A stretch of DNA of 64,000 bases, taken from NCBI GenBank assembly GCA_028280305.1, contig JANQMC010000048.1, positions 22,496 to 86,495 on the forward strand, in the 5' to 3' direction. The notes beneath the pieces are model-generated. The model searched no databases and was not told where the DNA came from. It was given only the letters and a program-made list of their open reading frames with translations. The stretch is from Pelagibius sp. (GTDB lineage Bacteria > Pseudomonadota > Alphaproteobacteria > Kiloniellales > Kiloniellaceae). Of the stretch, positions 46,879-55,477 are shown piece by piece. Position numbers and translations under genes: made by a program. Within the stretch, counting starts at the first letter, position 1; every line of letters starts with the position of its first letter.

Positions 46879-47127
46879 ATGCATACAATTTCGAAGCCGC
46901 CGGTTCTGCTGGAGATTCCAGGCCGCCTTGGCCGCAAACCGGGCCATGGGTTCAGAGAACTGGCTTTCAGATTCCTGATGATTTGCCTGGAGACCTTGGC
47001 GGTCTGGCAGGAGCGGGCGGCGGCGCGCTATCGCCTGGCCGAGATGGATGACCGACTGCTCAACGACATCGCGCTGAGCCGGGCCGATATCGAGCCGGAG
47101 GTCCGCAAACCCTTCTGGCGGGCTTGA
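46879..47127 (+). CDS. DUF1127 family small protein
   Basis: The 82-residue protein ends with AAARYRLAEMDDRLLNDIALSRADIEPEVRKPFWRA, the typical DUF1127 segment. The N-terminal part is amphipathic and basic. Members are small RNA- or protein-binding factors in alphaproteobacteria with roles in RNA turnover and phosphate or stress responses. The ATG has GGGAGGA about four bases upstream. It diverges from the MocR gene and may share its operator. PhzF follows after about 46 bases. Confidence 0.8.
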   Translation: MHTISKPPVLLEIPGRLGRKPGHGFRELAFRFLMICLETLAVWQERAAARYRLAEMDDRLLNDIALSRADIEPEVRKPFWRA

Positions 47128-47173
47128 TGCTTTAGCGCGCCGGAACCATCGCAAGAGACTTTAGGATCACCCC

Positions 47174-47971
47174 ATGACTGAGATCGCACTTTATCAGGTC
47201 GACGCTTTTACCGACCGCGTCTTCGGCGGCAATCCGGCAGCAGTCTGTCCGCTGGAGGCTTGGTTGCCGGACGAGACCATGCAGGCCATTGCCTTTGAGA
47301 ACAACCTGTCGGAGACCGCCTTCTTTGTGGCCAACGGCACCGGCTACCACCTGCGCTGGTTCACCCCCGCGATTGAAGTACAGCTTTGCGGCCACGCCAC
47401 CCTGGCGGCGGCCTATGTGATTGCCAATCACATCAATTGCGGTGTTGAGAAGGTGCTCTTCGACTCCGCCAGTGGCCCGCTGCTGGTCGTCCGTCGCGGC
47501 GAAGTCTATACCCTGGATTTTCCGGCCATCGCCTCTGCGCCCTTCGACGACAAGGGCGCCGTGAGCGAAGCGCTCGGCGTGACGCCGCAGGCGGTTCTGA
47601 AGGCGGAGAAGGGAAAGGCCCGGAAGATGATGGCGGTGCTGGCCAGCGAAACCGAAGTGCGCGACGTTGATCCGTACCTCGCAAGGGTTGCGCGTCTGCC
47701 GGCGCAAGGGCTGATCGTCACCGCGCCCGGCGATGACTGCGATTTCGTTTCCCGCTACTTCGCGCCCCATGCCGGCATCGACGAAGACCCGGTGACCGGT
47801 TCGGCGCATTGCCTGCTGGTACCCTACTGGGCGGACAGGCTGGGCAGGAAGAAGATGGAGGCAAGGCAGATTTCCGCGCGCGGCGGCAGCCTCACGGTGG
47901 AAGACCTGGATGATCGGGTTCTGCTGTCGGGTCGGGCCGCCCCCTATCTTGAAGGTCGCCTTCGCGTATGA
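47174..47971 (+). CDS. PhzF family isomerase
   Basis: The 265-residue protein has two similar halves of the diaminopimelate epimerase fold. Diagnostic parts are YQVDAFTDRVFGGNPAAVCPL, NNLSETAFFV with the catalytic-position Glu47, and IEVQLCGHATLAAAYVI. In the second half HAGIDEDPVTGSAHCLLVPYWA is typical. PhzF isomerises a phenazine precursor, but most family members act on unknown metabolites. No phenazine genes are present. It begins a group with the cupin, acetyltransferase and MaoC-like genes. Confidence 0.88.
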   Translation: MTEIALYQVDAFTDRVFGGNPAAVCPLEAWLPDETMQAIAFENNLSETAFFVANGTGYHLRWFTPAIEVQLCGHATLAAAYVIANHINCGVEKVLFDSASGPLLVVRRGEVYTLDFPAIASAPFDDKGAVSEALGVTPQAVLKAEKGKARKMMAVLASETEVRDVDPYLARVARLPAQGLIVTAPGDDCDFVSRYFAPHAGIDEDPVTGSAHCLLVPYWADRLGRKKMEARQISARGGSLTVEDLDDRVLLSGRAAPYLEGRLRV

Positions 47972-48025
47972 ATTGTCGCAAGATCCGTCTTGCCGCCGGA
48001 CGAGACGATATGCGAGAGGCGCAGA

Positions 48026-48520
48026 ATGAGCGACAACCTGAATTCTCCAGCCCCGAATCCTCCAGCCCTGGATCCTGACAGCCTGGAACCGAAGCTCGGC
48101 TCGAGCTATCCGGCCCCCTTCCGGGATGCCTGTGGCGCGCGGGAGAAGCGTGCCCTCGGCGACGCTCTGGGCCTTACCCACTATGGCGTCAACCTAGTGC
48201 GCCTGCCGCCGGGGGCGACTTCGGCCCAGCGCCACTGGCATACCCATGAAGACGAGTTCGTCTATGTCCTGGAAGGCGCGTTGGTGCTGATCACCGAGGA
48301 CGGCGAACAGACTCTGACAGCGGGCACGGCGGCAGGCTTTCCGGCCGGCAAGGAAGACGGCCATCAACTGGTGAACCGCAGCGACGCCTGGGCGGTCTAT
48401 CTCGAAATCGGCAACCGCTCCGACGCCGATGAAGTGCATTATCCTGACGTCGATCTTTTCCTTACGATGAGGAACGGTGACTGGGTCTTCACGCACAAGA
48501 ACGGAGAGCCCTACGAATGA
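48026..48520 (+). CDS. Cupin domain protein
   Basis: The 164-residue protein has a cupin core with HWHTHEDEFVYVLEGALVLITEDGEQTL (motif 1, two His and Glu for metal) and GTAAGFPAGKEDGHQLVNRSDAWAVYLEIGNR (motif 2). It ends with a YPDVDLFLTMRNGDWVFTHKNGEPYE tail. The start is the ATG at 48026 after GAGAGGC. Its stop overlaps the start of the acetyltransferase gene (ATGA). The substrate is unknown. Confidence 0.83.
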   Translation: MSDNLNSPAPNPPALDPDSLEPKLGSSYPAPFRDACGAREKRALGDALGLTHYGVNLVRLPPGATSAQRHWHTHEDEFVYVLEGALVLITEDGEQTLTAGTAAGFPAGKEDGHQLVNRSDAWAVYLEIGNRSDADEVHYPDVDLFLTMRNGDWVFTHKNGEPYE

Positions 48521-49017
48521 ACGCCAAAGGAACCAACGACGCGCAGATCCGCGCGGCGGGCGCAGAGGAGATGGACGCCGTCCGAGGGATCTTCCGTGAA
48601 TATGCCGACTGGCTGCAGGTCGACTACTGCCTGAAAGACTTCGAGGCGGAGCTTGCCGGTTTGCCCGGCGCCTTCGCACCCCCCGCCGGTGGGCTCTGGC
48701 TTGCCTGGGTCGGTGACGATCTTGCGGGTTGCATCGGGTTTCGGCCCCTCGAGACGGGGGTCTGCGAGATGCGCCGCCTCTGGGTGCGCGAGGCCTTCCG
48801 TGGCCATCGGCTCGGACGGCAATTGGTAGAGGCAGCCTTGGCGTCGGCGCGGGCGGCGGGCTATGCGCGCATGTCGCTGGAGACGCTGGGGCATATGACC
48901 GCGGCCCGCAGCCTCTACGCCAACCTTGGTTTTCGTGCCGAGGCGCGCGCCTATGACGGCCTCGACGACGACCTGCGCTACATGGTATGCGATCTCACGT
49001 CTCCGGTCGCCGCCTGA
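48517..49017 (+). CDS. GNAT family N-acetyltransferase
   Basis: The 166-residue protein has the GNAT motif A RRLWVREAFRGHRLGRQLVEAALASARAAGYARMSLETL, with the acetyl-CoA pyrophosphate-binding RGHRLG. GHMTAARSLYANLGFR follows. It is translationally coupled to the cupin gene. The acceptor cannot be predicted; the neighbouring PhzF, cupin and MaoC-like genes might form a small catabolic or modification pathway. Confidence 0.88.
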   Translation: MNAKGTNDAQIRAAGAEEMDAVRGIFREYADWLQVDYCLKDFEAELAGLPGAFAPPAGGLWLAWVGDDLAGCIGFRPLETGVCEMRRLWVREAFRGHRLGRQLVEAALASARAAGYARMSLETLGHMTAARSLYANLGFRAEARAYDGLDDDLRYMVCDLTSPVAA

Positions 49018-49070
49018 CCACCGCCTTCCCAGCCGCAACCTTGATTTCCCTGCATGAGAGGTGCACAGCC

Positions 49071-49517
49071 GTGCAAGCGCTGTACTTTGACGACTTCGAA
49101 CCCGGCCAGCAGTTTCACAGCAAGGGCGCGACCCTCAGCGAGAGCCAGATCATGGACTTTGCGCTGACCTACGATCCGCAGCCCTTTCATATCGACAAGG
49201 TGGCCGCGGCGGAAGGGCCCTTCGGCGGGCTCATCGCTTCCGGCTTCCAGACCCTCTCACTCGCCTTTCGCCTGTTTTACCAGGCCAACGTGATCAACGC
49301 CTGCTCCATGGGTTCGCCCGGCTTCGACAAGCTGCGCTGGGTCAGGCCGGTGCGCCCCGGCGACACCCTGTCCGTCGCCGCCGAGGTAGCGGAGATGCGC
49401 CCCTCAAGCTCCAAGCCCGACCGCGGCACCCTGCTGATGGACTACACCGTCACCAACCAGAACGCCGAGTCGGTCATGACCTTCACCGCCATCCACATCC
49501 TGGCCCGGAAGGTCTAG
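49071..49517 (+). CDS. MaoC family dehydratase
   Basis: The 148-residue hotdog-fold protein has the MaoC-like motif DYDPQPFHID (here YDPQPFHIDKVAAAEGPFGGLIASGFQTLSL), with the hydratase Asp and His. Such proteins hydrate enoyl-CoA esters. The start is a GTG at 49071-49073, preceded by GAGAGGTG. It is separated from the GNAT gene by about 50 bases and is followed by the serC promoter. Substrate unknown. Confidence 0.87.
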   Translation: MQALYFDDFEPGQQFHSKGATLSESQIMDFALTYDPQPFHIDKVAAAEGPFGGLIASGFQTLSLAFRLFYQANVINACSMGSPGFDKLRWVRPVRPGDTLSVAAEVAEMRPSSSKPDRGTLLMDYTVTNQNAESVMTFTAIHILARKV

Positions 49518-49589
49518 GCCGATTTCCTGACCCTTCGGTCAAGTTTGCCGTCTGCGACGCTTTGGCGCCGGAAAGCGGCGTATGGGCAA

Positions 49590-49617
49590 TTGACGCAGTG
49601 CAGCATAGTGCTAGTAT
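49590..49617 (+). promoter_or_regulatory. Sigma-70 type promoter of serC
   Basis: TTGACG (49590-49595) and TAGTAT (49612-49617) are spaced by 16 bases. They lie about 105 bases before the serC start codon. The predicted transcript would begin near 49624. Confidence 0.65.
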
Positions 49618-49623
49618 CCGGCC

Positions 49624-49722
49624 CGCGCGCGCCGCGGGATTTCAGGCTTTTGGCTGTTTCGGGGCGCAGACTTTCGAACGGGGCCAAGAAAGAGCGCCCT
49701 CACAGAATTTAGGAGCAGTGCT
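49624..49722 (+). promoter_or_regulatory. Structured serC leader (candidate serC RNA motif)
   Basis: About 100 bases lie between the predicted start of transcription and serC. GGGCGC (49662-49667) and GCGCCC (49694-49699) can form a stem with a long internal loop, and AGGAG follows before the ATG. Alphaproteobacterial serC operons are known to carry a conserved leader called the serC RNA motif; I have not matched it base by base. Confidence 0.45.
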
Positions 49723-50892
49723 ATGAATGCCGCCCGCCCGGCCAGTCGGCCTGGGAACCCTTGCTTTTCATCAGGACCCTGCGCCAAGCGGCCCGGCTGG
49801 TCCCTGGATGGTCTTGGCGAGGCGTCCCTGGGTCGATCTCATAGGGCGAAGGGCGGCAAGGCCAAGCTGGCCGAGGTGATCGAGCGCTCCAAGGCGCTGC
49901 TCGGCCTGCCGGCGGACTATCGTTTGGGCATCGTCCCGGCCTCCGACACCGGGGCCGTGGAGATGGCCATGTGGTCGCTGCTCGGCCCGCGCGGCGTCGA
50001 CGTGCTGGCCTGGGAAAGCTTCGGCAAGGGCTGGGCGACCGACGCGCAGAAGCAGTTGAAGCTGGATGACCTGCGGGTGCTGGAAGCCGGCTACGGCGAA
50101 TTGCCGGACCTCGGCCAGGTCGGCGCTGACCGCGACGTGGTCTTCACCTGGAACGGCACCACCTCCGGCGTGAAGCTGCCCGACGGCGACTGGATCGCCG
50201 CCGACCGCGAGGGGCTGACGATCTGCGACGCGACCTCGGCCGCCTTTGCCATGGAACTGCCCGCGGCGAAGCTCGACGTCATCACCTGGTCCTGGCAGAA
50301 GGTGCTGGGCGGCGAGGCGGCCCACGGCATGCTGGCGCTTTCGCCGCGCGCTGTCGAACGGCTGGAGTCCTTCACCCCCGACCGTCCGCTGCCGAAGATC
50401 TTCCGCCTTACAAAGGGCGGCAAGCTGATCGAAGGCATCTTCAAGGGCGAGACCATCAACACCCCCTCCATGCTGGCCGTCGAAGATGCGCTGGACGGCC
50501 TGAAGTGGGCCGAGGGGATCGGCGGTCTGCCCGCGCTCGTCGCCCGCTCCCAGGCCAATCTACAGGCGGTCGAGGACTGGGTCGCGCAGTCCGACTGGGC
50601 GGACTTTCTGGCGGTGCGGCCGGAGACTCGCTCCTCCACCTCGATCTGCCTGAAGATCGTCGATCCCTGGTTCCTGGCGCTGGACGATGCCGGCCAGTCC
50701 GCTGCGGCCAAGCGGATCGCCGGTCTGTTGGAAGAAGAGGGCATCGCCTTCGATATCGGCGGCTACCGCGACGCGCCGGTGGGCTTGCGTCTGTGGGGCG
50801 GCTCCACCGTCGAAGCCTCCGACATGCGGGCGCTGCTGCCGTGGCTCGACTGGGCCTACGGCCTGGTGAAATCGGAGAAAGCGGCGGCCTGA
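49723..50892 (+). CDS. serC: Phosphoserine aminotransferase
   Basis: The 389-residue PLP enzyme converts 3-phosphohydroxypyruvate to phosphoserine. It has [15 protein letters not shown] at the start, [37 protein letters not shown], and [19 protein letters not shown] with Lys193 as the PLP lysine. It resembles the alphaproteobacterial/archaeal type of SerC. It is directly followed by serA, so the two consecutive steps are co-expressed. A promoter and structured leader lie upstream. Confidence 0.94.
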   Translation: MNAARPASRPGNPCFSSGPCAKRPGWSLDGLGEASLGRSHRAKGGKAKLAEVIERSKALLGLPADYRLGIVPASDTGAVEMAMWSLLGPRGVDVLAWESFGKGWATDAQKQLKLDDLRVLEAGYGELPDLGQVGADRDVVFTWNGTTSGVKLPDGDWIAADREGLTICDATSAAFAMELPAAKLDVITWSWQKVLGGEAAHGMLALSPRAVERLESFTPDRPLPKIFRLTKGGKLIEGIFKGETINTPSMLAVEDALDGLKWAEGIGGLPALVARSQANLQAVEDWVAQSDWADFLAVRPETRSSTSICLKIVDPWFLALDDAGQSAAAKRIAGLLEEEGIAFDIGGYRDAPVGLRLWGGSTVEASDMRALLPWLDWAYGLVKSEKAAA

Positions 50893-50970
50893 CGGCACCC
50901 CAAGACCAGAAGCCAAAGACATCATCCGGCCCGCCGTTAAACGGCAGGGCCGTCGGAGAGGGACATCGAA

Positions 50971-52548
50971 ATGCCCAAGGTACTTATTTCAGACAAGTTG
51001 AGCCCGCGTGCGGCGGACATTTTTCGCGAGCGCGGCGTCGAGGTGGACGTGAAGCCCGGCATGACGCCGGAAGAACTGAAAGCGGTGATCGGCGCCTATG
51101 ACGGCCTTGCCATCCGCTCCGCCACCAAGGCGACGGCTGAGATCATTGCTGTGGCGGACAATCTGAAAGTCATCGGCCGCGCCGGCATCGGCGTCGACAA
51201 TGTCGACATCCCGGCGGCGACCGGGCGCGGCATCGTGGTGATGAACACGCCGCACGGCAATTCCATCACCACGGCGGAACACACCATCGCCATGATGTTC
51301 GCCCTGGCGCGGCAGATCCCCGCCGCCGACCGTTCAACCCAGGCCGGCAAGTGGGAAAAGTCGCGCTTCATGGGCACCGAGCTGACCGGCAAGGTGCTGG
51401 GAGTCATCGGCTGCGGCAACATCGGCTCCATCGTCGTCGAAAGGGCCCAGGGCCTGCGCATGCGTGTCATCGCCTTCGATCCCTTCCTCTCGCCGGACCG
51501 GGCCGAAGACCTGGACATCGAAAAGGTCGAGCTGGACGAGCTTCTGGCCCGGGCCGACATCATCACGCTTCATGTGCCGATGACCGACCAGACCCGCGGC
51601 ATCATCGATGCGGCGGCGCTGGCCAAGACCAAGCCGGGCGTGCGCATCGTCAACTGCGCGCGCGGCGGCCTGGTGGTGGAAGAGGACCTGAAGGCGGCCA
51701 TCGAATCGGGTCATGTCGCCGGGGCGGCCTTCGATGTTTTTGCCGAGGAGCCCGCAAAGGAAAACGTACTCTTCGGGATGGAACAGGTGGTGGCCACGCC
51801 GCACCTGGGGGCCGCCACCACCGAGGCACAGGAGAAGGTCGCCCTGCAGGTTGCCGAGCAGATGGCCGACTACCTCCTGACCGGTGCGGTCACCAACGCG
51901 CTCAACATGCCCTCGCTCTCGGCGGAGGAAGCCAAGCGCCTCGGCCCTTACATGCAGCTTGCCGAACAACTCGGTAGCTTCGCCGGGCAGCTCACCCGTA
52001 CCGGTCTGAAGGATGCGCGCATCGAGTACGAAGGCCATGTCGCCCATCTGAACACCCGGCCGCTGACCCAGGTGATGCTCTGCGGGCTGCTGCAGCCGAT
52101 GCTGGATACGGTGAATATGGTGAATGCGCCCAGCGTGGCGCGGGAGCGGGATATCGATGTCGCCGAGGTGAAGCACGAACGCGACTGCGACTACCAGACG
52201 CTGATCCGCCTGACGGTGACGACGGAGCGCGGCGAACGCTGTGTTGCCGGCACGCTCTTCGGCACCGACAAGCCGCGTCTTGTCGAGGTGAAGGGCATCT
52301 CCGTCGAGGCGACTTTGACGCCGCACATGCTCTACATCACCAACGAGGACAAGCCGGGCTTCATCGGCGCCCTGGGGACGACCCTGGGTGATGCCGGGGT
52401 GAACATCGCCACCTTCCACCTCGGGCGCGCGGAGCGCGGCTCCGATGCCATCGCGCTGTTGGAACTGGACGCCGCGATTCCGGCCGACGTTTTGCAAAAA
52501 GTGCGGGCCCTGCCGCATACCAAGCAGGCCGAGGCGCTGCGCTTCTAG
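50971..52548 (+). CDS. serA: D-3-phosphoglycerate dehydrogenase
   Basis: The 525-residue enzyme starts serine synthesis by oxidising 3-phosphoglycerate. It has the NAD-binding core (LTGKVLGVIGCGNIGSIVVERAQGL), the active-site HLGAATTEAQ with histidine, an intervening domain from about 320, and a C-terminal ACT domain (MLYITNEDKPGFIGALGTTLGDAGVNIATFHLGR). This is the long form with regulatory domains. serC lies upstream with 78 bases between. Confidence 0.95.
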   Translation: MPKVLISDKLSPRAADIFRERGVEVDVKPGMTPEELKAVIGAYDGLAIRSATKATAEIIAVADNLKVIGRAGIGVDNVDIPAATGRGIVVMNTPHGNSITTAEHTIAMMFALARQIPAADRSTQAGKWEKSRFMGTELTGKVLGVIGCGNIGSIVVERAQGLRMRVIAFDPFLSPDRAEDLDIEKVELDELLARADIITLHVPMTDQTRGIIDAAALAKTKPGVRIVNCARGGLVVEEDLKAAIESGHVAGAAFDVFAEEPAKENVLFGMEQVVATPHLGAATTEAQEKVALQVAEQMADYLLTGAVTNALNMPSLSAEEAKRLGPYMQLAEQLGSFAGQLTRTGLKDARIEYEGHVAHLNTRPLTQVMLCGLLQPMLDTVNMVNAPSVARERDIDVAEVKHERDCDYQTLIRLTVTTERGERCVAGTLFGTDKPRLVEVKGISVEATLTPHMLYITNEDKPGFIGALGTTLGDAGVNIATFHLGRAERGSDAIALLELDAAIPADVLQKVRALPHTKQAEALRF

Positions 52549-52557
52549 GGCTGGGGC

Positions 52558-53469
52558 GTGCGTTTTCTCGGCACCCTCCTGCTGGCCCTTGCGCTTGCCG
52601 GTCCCGCCCGGGCCGGCAGCCTGGAAGCGTTGGGACTCCGGCCCCTCATCGCCGAGACAGCGCGGGAGCTTGCCATCGAAGTGCGTCCGGTGGCGCGTCC
52701 GGCGAATGCCTTGCCGGACGGCCATCCGGCCCTGGGGTCCGGCGTCATCGCCGAGGTCTGGCTGACCGAACCGACGGAGCGCTATGGCCATGCGGTGCTG
52801 GGCGACGGCATCGAGGCCGGCGGCCTGCTGGTGCGGCTGGCTGGTGGCGAGGAACGCAGCCTCTCGCTGCCGGAGCATCAGGTCTTCGAGGACCTGCAGC
52901 CGCGCCTCGCCGACCTCGACGGCGACGGCAACCCGGAGATCCTGGTGGTGCGCGCCTCGCAAAGCAGCGGCGCTGTGCTGACGGCCTATGGTCTGGTTGA
53001 CGGAGAATTGCAGCTTATCGCCAAGGGACCGGAACGCCTGACCGCCTTTCGCTGGCTCAACCCGGTGGGCGTTGCCGACTTCGACGGCGACGGTGTCCTT
53101 GAGGTTGCCTATGTGGAGACGCCGCACATCGGCGGTGTGCTGCGGATCCTTTCTCTTGATGACGGCGCGCTGAGGCAGGAAGCCGAGGCCTATGGGTTCT
53201 CCAATCACTTCATCGGCTCCCGGGCGCTTGGCCTCTCCGCGATCCTGGATGTCGATGCGGACGGCCTGCCGGAAATCCTGCTGCCGGACACCCGCCGACA
53301 GGCGCTGCGGGTCATGGGCTTTGTCGATGGTGAACTGCGCGAGCGGGCGATTTACCAGATCGACGGCCGGATCGTCGGCGACTTCCGCCTGGAAGACCTC
53401 GACGCCAACGGCCTGGACGGTGTTGTCGTGCCCCTGGACGGCGACCGTGAGCTGCGTCTTTACCGATAG
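52558..53469 (+). CDS. Secreted VCBS/FG-GAP-like repeat protein
   Basis: The 303-residue protein starts at a GTG and has a signal peptide ending near GPARA (about residue 19). Its body carries Asp-rich repeats such as RLADLDGDGNPEILVVR, GVADFDGDGVLEVAYVE, ILDVDADGLPEILLPD and LEDLDANGLDGVVVPL, which resemble calcium-binding FG-GAP/VCBS blades of a propeller. It lies nine bases after serA, probably in the same transcript. A periplasmic or surface role is inferred. Its last ten bases overlap the PqiA-like gene on the other strand. Confidence 0.8.
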   Translation: MRFLGTLLLALALAGPARAGSLEALGLRPLIAETARELAIEVRPVARPANALPDGHPALGSGVIAEVWLTEPTERYGHAVLGDGIEAGGLLVRLAGGEERSLSLPEHQVFEDLQPRLADLDGDGNPEILVVRASQSSGAVLTAYGLVDGELQLIAKGPERLTAFRWLNPVGVADFDGDGVLEVAYVETPHIGGVLRILSLDDGALRQEAEAYGFSNHFIGSRALGLSAILDVDADGLPEILLPDTRRQALRVMGFVDGELRERAIYQIDGRIVGDFRLEDLDANGLDGVVVPLDGDRELRLYR

Positions 53470-54086
53470 TCCGAAGGTTTCTCCGCGGCGGTTTCTTTCC
53501 CCGCAGACAGACTCCGATGGGCGAGGATCGCAATTCTGCGCACGGCGATCATCGAGAGGATTACGGCCAGCATGAAGACGTAAAGCCCGGCGTGGATCTC
53601 CACATCTGAAATCAGCGACAGCTTGATCACCACGACGAGCAGGGCGACGACGAAAACATCCAGCATCGACCAGCGGCCCAGAACTTCGATCCAGGCCAGG
53701 GCCCGCCGCACCCGCGGGTCCTCGAGTTTAAGCAGGCTCCAGGCGACATAGGCTACGATCAGTTTCACGACCGGCAGGATCACGGTGAAGACGACGATCA
53801 CCACAAACAGCAGATAGTCGCCGCTGTCGAGCAGGCGAAAGGCGCCGGTGAGGATCGATACCTCGTCGAAGAAGACCAGCAGCGTGCGAATGGTCATGAC
53901 CGGCAGCAGCCAGCCGGCGAGCAGGGCGACAGCGGCGGCGAGGATCAGCAGGCCCAGGAAGCGATCGAAGCCCTGGCTGTCGGCGGCCAGGGTGGCGGGC
54001 TTGGAAAATCTGGAGAGCAAGAGCTTGGCCGCAGTCCTCGGCAGTTCGTGGGGTAATCTTCGAGAGGGGCAGTCTATCCGGCACAA
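53460..54086 (-). CDS. PqiA-like membrane protein
   Basis: The protein has four transmembrane segments and the paraquat-inducible protein A pattern: LLILAAAVALLAGWLLPVMTI, VFFDEVSILTGAFRLLDSGDYLLFVVIVVFTVILPVVKLIVAYVAW, and GRWSMLDVFVVALLVVVIKL. The signature GRWSMLDVFVVALLV is typical. The start is uncertain: a TTG at 54086 gives 208 residues but the family core begins near residue 30. It overlaps the secreted-protein gene by ten bases tail to tail. Function is linked to lipid/envelope transport by family only. Confidence 0.78.
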   Translation of the reverse strand: MCRIDCPSRRLPHELPRTAAKLLLSRFSKPATLAADSQGFDRFLGLLILAAAVALLAGWLLPVMTIRTLLVFFDEVSILTGAFRLLDSGDYLLFVVIVVFTVILPVVKLIVAYVAWSLLKLEDPRVRRALAWIEVLGRWSMLDVFVVALLVVVIKLSLISDVEIHAGLYVFMLAVILSMIAVRRIAILAHRSLSAGKETAAEKPSDYR

Positions 54087-54316
54087 GGGCGGCCCGCCAG
54101 TCTTCTAGGTTACGGAAAACGCTGCATTTTTGCGATCTTTTGAGGCCCGGGCAGGCACGCGCCGCGGGATTTCTGTTTGCCCGCCGGGGCCCGGGCTGCT
54201 AACAGAAGGCGGAAGCGGAGCCGCCCAGGAACCCAGCTTGGGACCCAGGCCGACGGTATCACCGCTTCCATGCTTGCCCATGGAACCGGACCGCACTTCT
54301 CCGAAGACCTGCTGAC

Positions 54317-55471
54317 ATGACCGAGACTGCTGAAAAGGGCCTTTTGCCGGCCGGCCTGCAGGATGTGCTGGCCCCGCTCGCGGCGCATGAATCCGCCAAT
54401 GTGGAACGGCTGATCGCCTGTTTCCAGGCGCATGGCTACGACCGGGTGAAGCCGCCGTTGCTGGAGTTCGAAGAGGCGTTGCTGACCGGCGCCGGCGCGG
54501 CCGTGGCGGGGCAGACCTTTCGCCTGATGGACCCGGTCAGCCAGCGCATGATGGGTCTGCGCGCCGACATGACGCCCCAGGTGGCGCGCATTGCCACCAG
54601 CCGCCTGAAGAACGCGCCGCGCCCGCTGCGCCTCTGCTATGGCGGTCAGGTGCTGCAGGTGCGCGGCAGCCAGCTGCGCCCGGAACGCCAGTTCGCCCAG
54701 GCCGGGGTCGAATTGATCGGTCCTTCGGCTGCAGCCAGCGACGCCGAAGTGATCCTGCTGGCGATCGAAGCGCTGACCGGACTGGGCGTGAAAGATCTGT
54801 CGGTCGACCTGAATCTGCCTCCGCTGGTGGGCTCTCTCGCGGCGGATCTGGGGTTGGCGGACGCAGAGGTTGCCGCGCTGCGCCTGGCACTCGACCGGAA
54901 GGATTCGGCGGCTGTTGTCGCCCTGGCCGGCGAACAGGCACCGACCTTCATGGCGCTCCTGCAGTCTGCCGGAACCGCGGAACAGGCACTGGAGGCGCTG
55001 CAGAAACTGGCGCTGACCGGCGATGCGCTGCGCGCCGTCGAGGGGCTTGCCGCCGTCGTGGCGTTGATTCGCGCGGCGGCGCCTGAGGCGCGGCTGACCG
55101 TCGACCCGGTCGAGCATCGCGGTTTCGAATACCAGACCGGCATTAGTTTCATCCTCTTCGCCAAGGGCGGCCGCGGTGAGCTTGGCCGCGGTGGGCGTTA
55201 TCAGGCAACCGGCCCGGGCGGCGAGCGCGAGTCGTCGACCGGTTTCACGCTCTACATGGACACGGTGTTGCGGGCGATTGCGCCGCCGCAATCTCCGGCG
55301 CGTGTTTTCCTGCCTTTTGGAACCGCAACGGCCAAGGCCCGGGAACTGCGCGATGCCGACTGGGTGACCTTGGCCGGTTTAAGCGCGGATGAAGATCCCG
55401 AAGAAGAAGCCCGCCGTCTCGGCTGCAGCCATGTGCTGCGCGATGGCGAGATCATCGATATAGAGGACTGA
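54317..55471 (+). CDS. hisZ: ATP phosphoribosyltransferase regulatory subunit HisZ
   Basis: The 384-residue protein has a class II synthetase-like fold: GLQDVLAPLAAHESANVERLIACFQAHGYDRVKPPLLEFEE near the start, RADMTPQVARIATSRL, and a later FEYQTGISFILFAKGGRGELGRGGRYQ. It lacks full histidyl-tRNA synthetase motifs and is the size of HisZ, which activates the short form of HisG in histidine synthesis. hisG is not in this window. purA follows after six bases, an arrangement common in alphaproteobacteria. Confidence 0.9.
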   Translation: MTETAEKGLLPAGLQDVLAPLAAHESANVERLIACFQAHGYDRVKPPLLEFEEALLTGAGAAVAGQTFRLMDPVSQRMMGLRADMTPQVARIATSRLKNAPRPLRLCYGGQVLQVRGSQLRPERQFAQAGVELIGPSAAASDAEVILLAIEALTGLGVKDLSVDLNLPPLVGSLAADLGLADAEVAALRLALDRKDSAAVVALAGEQAPTFMALLQSAGTAEQALEALQKLALTGDALRAVEGLAAVVALIRAAAPEARLTVDPVEHRGFEYQTGISFILFAKGGRGELGRGGRYQATGPGGERESSTGFTLYMDTVLRAIAPPQSPARVFLPFGTATAKARELRDADWVTLAGLSADEDPEEEARRLGCSHVLRDGEIIDIED

Positions 55472-55477
55472 CAGAGC

